A DNA stretch of 64,000 nucleotides from Limnovirga sp038203525 (GTDB taxonomy: Bacteria; Bacteroidota; Bacteroidia; Chitinophagales; Chitinophagaceae), in NCBI GenBank assembly GCA_038203525.1, contig JBBRDW010000004.1:32476-96475 (forward strand). Direction: 5' to 3'. Both the position numbers and the translations under genes were made by a program. Numbering within the stretch: position 1 is the stretch's first letter; every line of letters starts with the position of its first letter. A model generated the notes under the pieces. It did no database searches and had not been told where the DNA came from. It was given only the letters and a program-made list of their open reading frames with translations. Below are positions 25,019 through 33,191 of this stretch, one piece after another.

Positions 25019-25554
25019 AAGAATCAGTAATTATTATAGTAGCGGGCCTTGTTTTTTTGAATGCTGGTTTGCCGTCTTTTTGCAATGCCCAACCCAAAAC
25101 TTTCGAGACAAGTATCGATGGTAAAACCGGCATCAAAGTGTTGAAAGGTTTGCTAACCCGGTCAGATATTGAAAAGGATACATCTTTCAACTGGTTTAAA
25201 CAAAATTATGCATTGGGGCAGGCTGATGCTGCTGCTGTTGCTGCATTTCAGAAGAATGCGGCTAAGTTTCAAATAGTTGTTTTCTTTGGAACCTGGTGCG
25301 AAGACTCACACAATTTACTGCCCGTTTTTTACCGCCTTGCCGATAAATCTGGTTATGCGCCTGAGAATATTACCCTTATTGGGGTTGACAGGCTTGTTAC
25401 ACCTTTAGACAACCTTAATGCTGCCTTTAAAATTACCAATACGCCCACATTTATTGTAATGAAAGACGGCAAAGAAATTGGCCGTGTAGTGGAGTATGGT
25501 AAGTACGGACAAATAGATAAAGAGCTGGGCGAAATAGTGGCGGGAATAGAATAA
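25015..25554 (+). CDS. Exported thioredoxin-fold protein with single-Cys WCEDS site
   Basis: This 179-residue protein has an N-terminal signal (about 1-23, VFLNAGLPSFCNA) and a thioredoxin fold: strand VVFFGTWCEDSHNLLPVFY (about 86-104), then ITLIGVDR, and the cis-Pro region TNTPTFIVMKDGKEIGRVVEY. The active site reads WCEDS, with only the N-terminal Cys of CxxC, so a classical dithiol exchange is unlikely; a monothiol or redox-independent role is possible. It is translationally coupled to the MerR gene. The stop codon is followed within 4 bp by TTTTTTGGACCCGGG, an outer-end-like repeat remnant. Confidence 0.85.
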   Translation: MKESVIIIVAGLVFLNAGLPSFCNAQPKTFETSIDGKTGIKVLKGLLTRSDIEKDTSFNWFKQNYALGQADAAAVAAFQKNAAKFQIVVFFGTWCEDSHNLLPVFYRLADKSGYAPENITLIGVDRLVTPLDNLNAAFKITNTPTFIVMKDGKEIGRVVEYGKYGQIDKELGEIVAGIE

Positions 25555-26383
25555 AAATTTTTTGGACCCGGGAGAAGAATTACTACGGCGCTTTACTTCC
25601 GCTTCAGGCGGACTATTGGACGGTTGAATTTGGTATGGAGCTTTTTTTAGCGAAGATTGCCAGTGAAAATAGCGGCAAAGGCATGGCAAATTATTATTTT
25701 TGAATTACAGAAGTAGATCCAATGCCTTTGCCTTAGCTTTTGATAATACTCTGTACTAATTGATATCGATAGAAATTGCTTTAAATGCCTGTGCACCACT
25801 ACCAACATATGCCTGGGATTTATTCCTACGCAGATTAGTCTGTTATATTATTGGGGAATATCCGCCAATTTTTGCCGGCTAATACTTTTTTAGATTGCGG
25901 CTTTTACAAATATCAAATTGATAACCCTCCATTTTCATCTTGCGGCTACAATGGGTATATTTTTGCTTGGTGTATGCTTACTTTTCTGCCTTTCTCTCTA
26001 CGTAATTTTTTTTTGAACCTCTACTTTTGTTAATGGTACGATGGTGGTATTACAAGTGGGTATTTTTATTGTTTTTTTTAAAGGGTATTCCTGCATATTG
26101 CAATAACAATGTGTTGATCCTACTTACGTATCTTTTTAGATATTGTAATATCAGCCTGTTTATTTTTAGAATTTGACTCCTTTTTTTTCTTTTTTTTGTT
26201 CAGTTGTTATAATTTTTTTTTGGCTATTTTCCTGTACGTTCCTGATCTGGCAGTGGTAAGTCAGGTTTGAAATTCATCTGTCAATTCTTCTTACTTTTCT
26301 TTTGCTTGGTTTAGGGTTTATGCCTGATAGTCTTCTGCAGCTGTAAAGTTGACTGTGCATTGCTCAATGATGAACAAACCGTT
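25555..26383. other. Long T-rich non-coding stretch
   Basis: No convincing ORF on either strand. The region starts with an outer-end-like TTTTTTGGACCCGGG (25558-25572). From about 25840 to 26330 the plus strand is strongly T-rich with many T homopolymers of 6-9. Minus-strand reading is broken by many stops. It may be a decayed gene or a long 3' region; nothing specific can be assigned. Confidence 0.5.
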
Positions 26384-26440
26384 GAAGAGTGCGACGCAAC
26401 CTGGTTTTATAGTAGTAGTGTAGCCTTGGCTCAAAAAAAA
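26384..26440 (+). repeat. Solo GCGACGC unit upstream of the DUF4331 gene
   Basis: Core GAAGAGTGCGACGCAAC (26384-26400), outer end GCCTTGGCTCAAAAAAAA. The outer end points toward the DUF4331 gene start 260 bp away. The remaining 26441-26698 is the presumed promoter region; no motif could be fixed with confidence. Confidence 0.85.
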
Positions 26441-26698
26441 TGCATATTTTATATGGTGTTAGGTATAATGCTTTTTATGATCTCCGTAGATGTAAAATAT
26501 TTTGAAAACACCAAAAAAGCAGCTAAAAGTTAACAGATAAACTGTAAATATATTGTCAGTTTGTGTGTGCTGCCAATTGTAGAAAAAATATATGAGGCAT
26601 AATTAAATCCATCTGCATAATGTTTACGTAATTGTAACATAAGGTTAACTGTAATCGACAGTCTTTCCGATAACAATTTTATAAATCAAAAAAACAAA

Positions 26699-28789
26699 AT
26701 GAAAATGAAAATTACCAAAACATGGCGTTTATTGCCATTAGCTGCGGTCTTCGGTGCAGCTGTTGTATTGATGTCGTCCAGTCACAGGGAAGCACCGTTA
26801 ATTGCTAATGATCCATTGGCTGATAACACGGATTTATATGCTTTCCGGAGCCCTGATCAACCGGACTACGTTACCATCATAGCTAACTACAACCCCGGAC
26901 AACTTCCATTTGGTGGACCAAATTATTATCAGTTTGGTGAAAACATACGCTATGAAATACATATCGACAACAATATCAACACCACTGGTGACGATATTAT
27001 TTACAGATTCACTTTTAAACACACAAATGAAGATCCTACCACTTTTTTCAACATCCGGTTGGGTAAAGAAAATCTAAAAACAACCTACACTGTCGAAAAG
27101 AGTGTAAATGGAGGTGCTACTTTTACTACAGCAGCTTCAAACCGGTATGTACCTCCTTATAATATTGGCCCACGCTCTATCAGCAGTTCAGTTGGTCTTG
27201 GTGCAGCCAGTTATTTTGATCTCTTCAAAAAAGGTATCAGCGGTTCTATCGGCAGTAAAGAAAGATTCTTTTGCGGCCCTGTAGACGACCCTTTCTTTGT
27301 TGACCTTGGCGGTATTTTTGATTTGGGTGATGCTCCACGTCAGGGTGGTGCACCATCGGATGCCCTCGCATGCAAAAACGTTTCCTCCATCGCAATTCAG
27401 ATTCCTATTGCCGACTTACAGAAAGATCACAAGTCTGCCAGCCAGGCTGCAAACATACTCGATGGTGATTTCGTAATTGGTGTTTGGGCATCTGCCAGCA
27501 GGCCTAAGATGAGGGTATTAAATGGAGATGGTACAGAAACTCATTCCGGTGACTGGATTCAAGTTTCAAGACTTGGTATGCCTTTAACAAACGAGGCTGT
27601 GATACCTATTGGATATAAAGATTATTGGAATTCTCTCACACCATATCAAGACCTTACAACATTGAGCACGTTTGGTAATTTCTTTTACAATCCGGAGTTA
27701 TCATTATATATGGATGATGCGCAATTTGGCACTGCAGTTCCTGCTTTCTCGAAATTACGTATTCAGAAAAGTTCACTCGGCACATATAACTTTGGAAATG
27801 GGCAGGATGGTTTATATCCATTAAAAGGAAATGCAGCACTTGCCGGTACGGCTTTGGATGATGCCATATTTGGCACATTATTGTTACCCGCAGCAGGTTC
27901 ACCGCGTTCTGTAGATTTATGGCCAATATTCAATACTGGCGTACCTAATCTTATACCATACCAGCTTGCGACTGGTAAAAACGGTAACCCACTTGCGGCT
28001 GGTAAACCTTTTATCAATAACTTTTTACCAAACGGTGGCGACATGCTCAGGCTGAACATGGCTGTACCTCCTACACAAAGGGATGACGTTAATTATAGTA
28101 ATGAAGGTCTTATTAATGCTGCGGTATTAGGTTTAACTGATCCTGCATATAATACCACAACAGATATTCAATTTATACCTAATATGGATGGCTTCCCTAA
28201 TGGAAGAAGGCTGGAAGACGATGTTACCAGGATTGAACTACAGGCCGTAGCAGGTGTTGTACTTGCAGCAATCGGTTTACCTTATGAAGACTATACCGGT
28301 GGTCCGAGCCCTGTTACCGGAAGGCTGCTCAATACACTAAGCTATGGTACAGGAATCTACAGGAACGATACAGGGTTTAGAAAATTATTCCCCTATGTAC
28401 AAATGCCATGGTCAGGCACAAGCTCAAGATGCGGCTGTAATGCAGGCCCAAATGCAAATAATTTAAAAGAGCCATCCATCACAGTTGCTCAATCAGGTAA
28501 CGCTGTAACAGGTGCAGAAGTAGCAGCTCCGGATTTTATGGTATCGGCTTATCCAAATCCGTTTGCAGGCGCCAGCACTGTTAAATATCGTATTACAAAA
28601 GCTTCCGATGTTTCCATCAGCGTATATGATGCTACAGGAAAACAGGTGAAAGTTTTGGTAAATGAAAAACAAAATGCTGGTACTTATAATGTACAATGGA
28701 ACTCCGGCAGTTCAGCTCGCGGATTATATTTCATCAATGCAGTAATTGACGGTAACCTAAAACAAAGTGTACGGGTTACAAAACAATAA
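26699..28789 (+). CDS. DUF4331 family exported protein with T9SS sorting domain
   Basis: This 696-residue protein has a signal (MKMKITKTWRLLPLAAVFGA and following) and immediately the DUF4331 hallmark SSSHREAPLIANDPLADNTD; the domain extends to about residue 590 with YEIHIDNN, the Cys pair SRCGCN and several conserved Asp-rich stretches. The end is a T9SS tail (VSAYPNPFAG ... GKQVKVLVNEKQNAG ... GLYFINAVIDG). DUF4331 has no established biochemical function. It is followed by a TPR gene (28863) and a HupE/UreJ-type gene (30423) on the same strand, suggesting a functional set. The start is the first of two close ATGs. Confidence 0.9.
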   Translation: MKMKITKTWRLLPLAAVFGAAVVLMSSSHREAPLIANDPLADNTDLYAFRSPDQPDYVTIIANYNPGQLPFGGPNYYQFGENIRYEIHIDNNINTTGDDIIYRFTFKHTNEDPTTFFNIRLGKENLKTTYTVEKSVNGGATFTTAASNRYVPPYNIGPRSISSSVGLGAASYFDLFKKGISGSIGSKERFFCGPVDDPFFVDLGGIFDLGDAPRQGGAPSDALACKNVSSIAIQIPIADLQKDHKSASQAANILDGDFVIGVWASASRPKMRVLNGDGTETHSGDWIQVSRLGMPLTNEAVIPIGYKDYWNSLTPYQDLTTLSTFGNFFYNPELSLYMDDAQFGTAVPAFSKLRIQKSSLGTYNFGNGQDGLYPLKGNAALAGTALDDAIFGTLLLPAAGSPRSVDLWPIFNTGVPNLIPYQLATGKNGNPLAAGKPFINNFLPNGGDMLRLNMAVPPTQRDDVNYSNEGLINAAVLGLTDPAYNTTTDIQFIPNMDGFPNGRRLEDDVTRIELQAVAGVVLAAIGLPYEDYTGGPSPVTGRLLNTLSYGTGIYRNDTGFRKLFPYVQMPWSGTSSRCGCNAGPNANNLKEPSITVAQSGNAVTGAEVAAPDFMVSAYPNPFAGASTVKYRITKASDVSISVYDATGKQVKVLVNEKQNAGTYNVQWNSGSSARGLYFINAVIDGNLKQSVRVTKQ

Positions 28790-28803
28790 TTAACTATACC
28801 ATG

Positions 28804-28827
28804 GGTCCGCAGAATTTTCTGCGGACC
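28804..28827 (+). terminator. Hairpin between the DUF4331 and TPR genes
   Basis: A perfect 11-bp stem GGTCCGCAGAA / TTCTGCGGACC has a 2-base apex as written. It is followed by TATCTTTAC, a weak T run, so it may be an attenuator or mRNA-stabilising hairpin and not a full terminator. Confidence 0.65.
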
Positions 28828-28862
28828 TATCTTTACAACAACCACATCATCAAAAACATTTT

Positions 28863-30209
28863 ATGAAAAAAAATATTACCTACTTATTTGTGCTTATTAT
28901 TTTCATTGCTGCGGCAGGAGCAATATTTTATAAGTATAAAAATAATACTGGCAATACCAATCCTGAAACCTATGCATTGATTGCCCGCAAAGGTGCAGCG
29001 GCACAAGCCCCGGAATGGGTGAATGTAAAAGCGCAGGCTTATAAACTCAATCAAGCGGTAAAGGCCAACCCAAAAGATACCAAATCACTAATTCAACTTG
29101 CTACTTTATATATACAAGAAGCCCGAGCAACCGGCAATTTTGCCTACTACGATAAAGCGGCTATGAAATATGTAAACGATATTTTAGTTATAGACACTGC
29201 AAATTTTGAAGCACTTACCTTAAAATCTTTACTTTATTTATCTCAGCATCATTTTGCTGACGGCCTTGACCTGGCGCAAAAAGCAAAAGCAATAAATCCA
29301 TATAATGCCTTTGTATGGGGTATTATGGTAGATGGCAATGTAGAAATGGGTAATTACGATTCAGCCGTTTCCAATGCTGATAAAATGCTATCAATACGCC
29401 CCGACATTCGCTCATACTCCCGTGCATCTTACCTGAGAGAAATTTATGGGGACTACCCAGGAGCTATAGAGGCAATGGATTTAGCAGTAGGCGCAGGCGT
29501 ACCGGGCGATGAAACAACCGAGTGGTCAAGAATACAATTAGGGCATTTATACGAAAACACAGGTGATTTGTTAAATGCAGAAATGCAATATACACTAGCA
29601 ATGCAAAACCGCCCCGGCTATGCTTATGCACTCGCAGGCCTTGCGCGCATTGCAAATGCCAAAAAAGAATATACCAAAGCAATAGAATATTACAATCAGG
29701 CAGATTCATCGGTATCAGATTTTGCGATAAAAGAAGCATTGGCGGACGTTTACCGCCAAATGGGTAACCAGGCTAAAGCTGATGAAATACAAAATAAGGT
29801 TATTGAATTAATGACGAAAGAAGCACAGAGTGGTAATAATGATGCAAACATTGGCCACTATGTTGACAAAGAACTGGCCTACGCTTACCTAAAAATTAAT
29901 GACTTCGAAAACGCTGAAAAACATGCCTTACTCGAGTACAACCGCCGTCCAGATAATATTGATGTAAACGAATGTGTTGCCTGGGTATATTACAGCAAAG
30001 GCGATTATGCAAAAGCGCTCCCTTATATAAAAACAGCTTTAAAAACCAATTCCAAAAACCCAACGCTGCTTTGCCGCGCAGGCCTCATCTTCGCAAAATC
30101 GGGCGACAAAACTTTGGCTAAAACAACACTGGAACAGGCTTTAAAAGCAAATCCCAATATTGGCGACAATTTGAAAACCGAAAGTGAGACTACATTACAG
30201 ATGCTATAA
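28863..30209 (+). CDS. TPR-repeat protein with N-terminal membrane anchor
   Basis: This 448-residue protein has an N-terminal hydrophobic helix (ITYLFVLIIFIAAAGAIFY) acting as signal anchor, then about nine TPR-like helical pairs (examples: EALTLKSLLYLSQHHFADGL, WGIMVDGNVEMGNYDSAVSN, YALAGLARIANAKKEYTKAI). TPR arrays scaffold protein interactions; it likely faces the periplasm. It lies between DUF4331 and HupE-like genes and probably works with them. No catalytic motif is present. Confidence 0.87.
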   Translation: MKKNITYLFVLIIFIAAAGAIFYKYKNNTGNTNPETYALIARKGAAAQAPEWVNVKAQAYKLNQAVKANPKDTKSLIQLATLYIQEARATGNFAYYDKAAMKYVNDILVIDTANFEALTLKSLLYLSQHHFADGLDLAQKAKAINPYNAFVWGIMVDGNVEMGNYDSAVSNADKMLSIRPDIRSYSRASYLREIYGDYPGAIEAMDLAVGAGVPGDETTEWSRIQLGHLYENTGDLLNAEMQYTLAMQNRPGYAYALAGLARIANAKKEYTKAIEYYNQADSSVSDFAIKEALADVYRQMGNQAKADEIQNKVIELMTKEAQSGNNDANIGHYVDKELAYAYLKINDFENAEKHALLEYNRRPDNIDVNECVAWVYYSKGDYAKALPYIKTALKTNSKNPTLLCRAGLIFAKSGDKTLAKTTLEQALKANPNIGDNLKTESETTLQML

Positions 30210-30422
30210 AAAGCGCCTGCAAATAAAAGCAACCCGATTTTGAGCCAGCATCAGGTAATGCTATTAAAGTTTGCATGCACCTTAAGCTGCCAACGCTGTG
30301 GCAGCACTTTTTTACTTTTATTAATTTAGCGAAGCGGTCTAAATTACAGAATGTAAATTTGCAGAAATGCATCAGGCGAACAGAAAACTGTATTACAAAG
30401 AAACAAAACAAACATTCTTTAA

Positions 30423-31103
30423 ATGAAAGCATTAACACAAATATCCTACACCAAAAGGCTGTTTGCTTTATTGTTTTTATTAATTGCTGTATTACCCGTT
30501 TTCGGTCATCCAATCAATATTACTATGGAACGGGCCCCGACAGAAGATGTAGTTTGGTTCTATTTTAAAATGGGTATTACCCATATTATTCCGCTAGGGT
30601 TAGACCATATACTTTTTGTAACCAGCCTTTGTTTACTCAGCAATAAAATATCCACTATTCTGTGGCAGGCTTCGGCTTTTACCGTTGCCCATACCATTAC
30701 GCTGGCTCTAAGCATGCAAAATATTATTGCTGCACCCAGTCAGTTAATAGAACCCATTATCGCATTGTCAATCGTTTTTGTTGCAGTTGAAAATATCCTC
30801 CTGAATGGATTAAAACCCTGGCGTATACTGATTGTCTTTTTCTTTGGGCTGGTTCACGGTATGGGCTTTGCCAGTGCCCTGAGCGAAGTGGGGTTGCCCA
30901 GAAATAATTTTTTTACTTCGGTAATTGCATTTAATGTTGGGGTTGAAGTTGGACAGATTTCCGTAATTGCGCTGGTCTTTGGTTTACTCATACTTCCATT
31001 GGGCAAACGCCCAAATTTTAAAAAAGAATTTGTGTATCCAATATCTATTATCATTGCATTAATTGCCTCTTACTGGACAATTGAACGGGTGATGTTATTA
31101 TAG
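30423..31103 (+). CDS. HupE/UreJ family membrane protein
   Basis: This 226-residue polytopic membrane protein has a signal-like N-terminus (LFALLFLLIAVLPVFGHP) followed by six or so transmembrane helices. Family features are the His-containing segments GITHIIPLGLDHILFV, TVAHTITLAL and FGLVHGMGFASAL. HupE/UreJ proteins are proposed nickel or cobalt permeases, but this branch is also found beside DUF4331/TPR genes far from any hydrogenase or urease, and no such enzyme is encoded here. Substrate is therefore open. It is the last gene of the three-gene set. Confidence 0.85.
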   Translation: MKALTQISYTKRLFALLFLLIAVLPVFGHPINITMERAPTEDVVWFYFKMGITHIIPLGLDHILFVTSLCLLSNKISTILWQASAFTVAHTITLALSMQNIIAAPSQLIEPIIALSIVFVAVENILLNGLKPWRILIVFFFGLVHGMGFASALSEVGLPRNNFFTSVIAFNVGVEVGQISVIALVFGLLILPLGKRPNFKKEFVYPISIIIALIASYWTIERVMLL

Positions 31104-31192
31104 CGATTTTTTTAATCCTCCGCTCCTAATTTGATTTTCGCAGCAAAACAAGCATTTAACAACTGATGGCGCAGCTGCATTTTAGTCAGAAA

Positions 31193-31251
31193 GTACAAGT
31201 GAGTGACACAACAGGCGATGCCAAAGGTACCCAAAGCTCATTCCCAAAAAA
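31193..31251 (+). repeat. Solo repeat unit, ACACAA variant
   Basis: Variant core GTACAAGTGAGTGACACAAC (31193-31212), spacer GGCGATGCCAAAGGTACC, outer end AGCTCATTCCCAAAAAA. It lies between the HupE-like gene and hemH with the outer end toward hemH. Confidence 0.85.
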
Positions 31252-31332
31252 TTATTACTTCATCTTTACAAAATCTGATCTTTTTGTTAACAGTATTGTT
31301 GTATTACTTTTACAATTTACAAAAATATTTAA

Positions 31333-32379
31333 ATGGCAAAGCGCGGAATTATATTGATGAATTTAGGTTCGCCCGATTCTACAGAAGTAAAAGATGTACG
31401 TAAATATCTTATGGAATTTTTGATGGATAAAAGAGTAATCGATTATCCATATGTTTTTCGTTTGATGCTGGTTGGCGGCATAATCGCTCCGCTGCGGGCA
31501 CCCCGTTCAGCCGAGGCTTATAAAAGGGTTTGGACACCGGAAGGATCACCGCTTATCGTTATAACAAAACAGCTGCAGCAGGCACTTCAGCCGTTAGTAG
31601 ATGTGCCCGTTGAAGTAGCAATGCGCTACGGAAACCCCGGTATGCAGGAAGCTTTTGATAACCTTGTAAAAAAAGTTGACGGGCTGGAAGAAGTGATAGC
31701 CATTCCACTTTACCCACATTATGCCATGAGCAGTTACGAAACTGCGGTAGAACACGCAAAAACCGTTCATCAAAAACAGCAATATACTTTTGCCCTCCGG
31801 TTTATAAAGCCATTTTATAACGAGGCGCACTACATTAATGCGATGGCAGAAAATATTAAGCCATACCTGGCTCAGGATTACGACCAAGTGCTGTTCAGTT
31901 ATCATGGCCTGCCGCAACGCCACATGAAAAAAGCAGACCCAACACATAGCCATTGCCTTAAAGTTGACAATTGCTGCGAAGTAGCATCGCCTGCCCATGC
32001 AACCTGCTACCGGCATCAATGCTGGACAACCACACAGCTTGTAATACAAAAATTACAGATACCTAAAGAAAAAACCGGCTTTGCTTTTCAGTCACGTCTA
32101 GGGCAAGAAGAATGGCTAAAACCTTATACTGCAAAGCGTTTGGAAGAATTGCCCCGCGAAGGAGTAAAAAAATTGATTGTACTTTGCCCAGCCTTTGTAA
32201 GCGATTGCCTTGAAACGCTGGAAGAGATTGCTATGGAAGGCAGGGAAAGTTTTTTGCATGCAGGTGGCGAAAGTTTTACACTTATCCCCTGTTTAAATAT
32301 TAATCCACTATGGGTGCAGTCTGTAGCCACATGGATGAACGAATATGCTCTTGGAAATAAGGAAATGTTGCTGGCATAA
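31333..32379 (+). CDS. hemH: Ferrochelatase
   Basis: This 348-residue enzyme inserts Fe2+ into protoporphyrin IX, the last step of protohaem synthesis. Visible family features are the start GIILMNLGSPDS, YPHYAMSSYETAVEHA, the catalytic His191 in FSYHGLPQRH, TGFAFQSRLGQEEWLKPYT, the metal-site Glu in VSDCLETLEEI and the C-terminal GESFTLIPCLN. Two Cys-containing segments (CLKVDNCCEV, ATCYRHQCW) fall in the insertion region where some bacterial ferrochelatases carry extra cysteines; a metal cluster cannot be confirmed. hemJ follows on the same strand, 232 bp downstream. The start ATG matches the family N-terminus. Confidence 0.97.
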   Translation: MAKRGIILMNLGSPDSTEVKDVRKYLMEFLMDKRVIDYPYVFRLMLVGGIIAPLRAPRSAEAYKRVWTPEGSPLIVITKQLQQALQPLVDVPVEVAMRYGNPGMQEAFDNLVKKVDGLEEVIAIPLYPHYAMSSYETAVEHAKTVHQKQQYTFALRFIKPFYNEAHYINAMAENIKPYLAQDYDQVLFSYHGLPQRHMKKADPTHSHCLKVDNCCEVASPAHATCYRHQCWTTTQLVIQKLQIPKEKTGFAFQSRLGQEEWLKPYTAKRLEELPREGVKKLIVLCPAFVSDCLETLEEIAMEGRESFLHAGGESFTLIPCLNINPLWVQSVATWMNEYALGNKEMLLA

Positions 32380-32408
32380 TTTGTAATTGCAAAAAATAAA
32401 TACAATTA

Positions 32409-32460
32409 TTGGCCCGGCAAATCAATGCTATTTAGCTTCCGTTGCGTCGCACTCTTGTAC
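32409..32460 (-). repeat. Solo GCGACGC unit after hemH
   Basis: Outer end ATTGGCCCGGCAA, core GTTGCGTCGCACTCTTGTAC (32441-32460). The outer end faces the 3' end of hemH 30 bp away. Confidence 0.9.
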
Positions 32461-32490
32461 TGTATATCTTTATGAGGCGATGGGAGAAGA

Positions 32491-32563
32491 TTGATTGTTA
32501 ATGGTTGATGGTTCATAATTAATGGGCTATAGTTGACGGTTCAAACTTGATGTTCATTGTTCG
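32491..32563. repeat. Degenerate short direct repeats (TTGATGGTTC type)
   Basis: TTAATGGTTGATGGTTCATAA, then TAGTTGACGGTTCAAAC and TTGATGTTCATTGTTCG: loosely repeated words about 10-25 bp apart, between hemH and hemJ. No function inferred. Confidence 0.45.
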
Positions 32564-32611
32564 ATATGTTATTAATTTTTCATTTTCCCTTTTTCATTCT
32601 ACATTTCCTCC

Positions 32612-33160
32612 ATGTATCCTTATTTAAAAGCCTTACATATAATCTTTGTGGTTACCTGGTTTGCCGGTATGTTTTATATGCCCCGCCTTTTTATTTACAA
32701 TACAGAAGCTGGTGACAAAGAAGAAACGGTAAAGATTGCATTGCGCGAACAGTTTGCCATAATGATGAAGCGTTTATGGTTTGGTATTACCTGGCCATCT
32801 GCGGTAATCACATTAATATTTGGCCTGTCTCTTTTGTTTAGCCCGGATTTTCAATGGTACACAATCATTTTTAAACCAGAAGGTATTTGGCTTTTATTGA
32901 AATTAATTTTTGTGCTTTTACTTTACCTTTATCATTTTTCACTTCACAAGATTTACCAACAGCAGTTAAAAGGAATTTTTAAATATTCCTCCCAGCAACT
33001 GCGTGTGTGGAACGAGGTGGCAACCATTTTTCTTGTATCAATCGTGATGCTTGTAACAGTAAAACAAACCATGAGTTTTGTTTGGGGTTTGGTTGGTTTA
33101 ATTGGCTTTATTATTTTATTGATGAGCGCAATAAAAATTTATAAAGCATTAAGGAAGTAA
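32612..33160 (+). CDS. hemJ: Protoporphyrinogen IX oxidase, HemJ type
   Basis: This 182-residue membrane protein has about four or five transmembrane helices. The conserved start MYPYLKALHIIFVVTWFAGM contains the haem-ligand/catalytic His9 and the WFAGMFYMPRLF motif of HemJ; a conserved Lys lies in WLLLKLIFV. HemJ oxidises protoporphyrinogen IX to protoporphyrin IX, the substrate of the ferrochelatase encoded just upstream, so the two genes form the end of haem synthesis. The start is well supported by family alignment. Confidence 0.9.
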   Translation: MYPYLKALHIIFVVTWFAGMFYMPRLFIYNTEAGDKEETVKIALREQFAIMMKRLWFGITWPSAVITLIFGLSLLFSPDFQWYTIIFKPEGIWLLLKLIFVLLLYLYHFSLHKIYQQQLKGIFKYSSQQLRVWNEVATIFLVSIVMLVTVKQTMSFVWGLVGLIGFIILLMSAIKIYKALRK

Positions 33161-33191
33161 GCCGCGAAAATTAAATGCATAAACAGTATTC

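Noticed and set aside
25760..25838. A minus-strand coding remnant ending GSGAQAFKAISIDIN
   Set aside because: The frame is short and upstream is broken by stops. Too little evidence for a pseudogene call.
30275..30568. 97-residue ORF overlapping the HupE-like gene start
   Set aside because: Different frame from the HupE-like protein and without a recognisable domain; the HupE frame has a clear signal and family motifs.
26699..31103. Nickel uptake for a hydrogenase or urease
   Set aside because: The HupE/UreJ-like gene has no hydrogenase or urease neighbours here, so the metal assignment is not supported.
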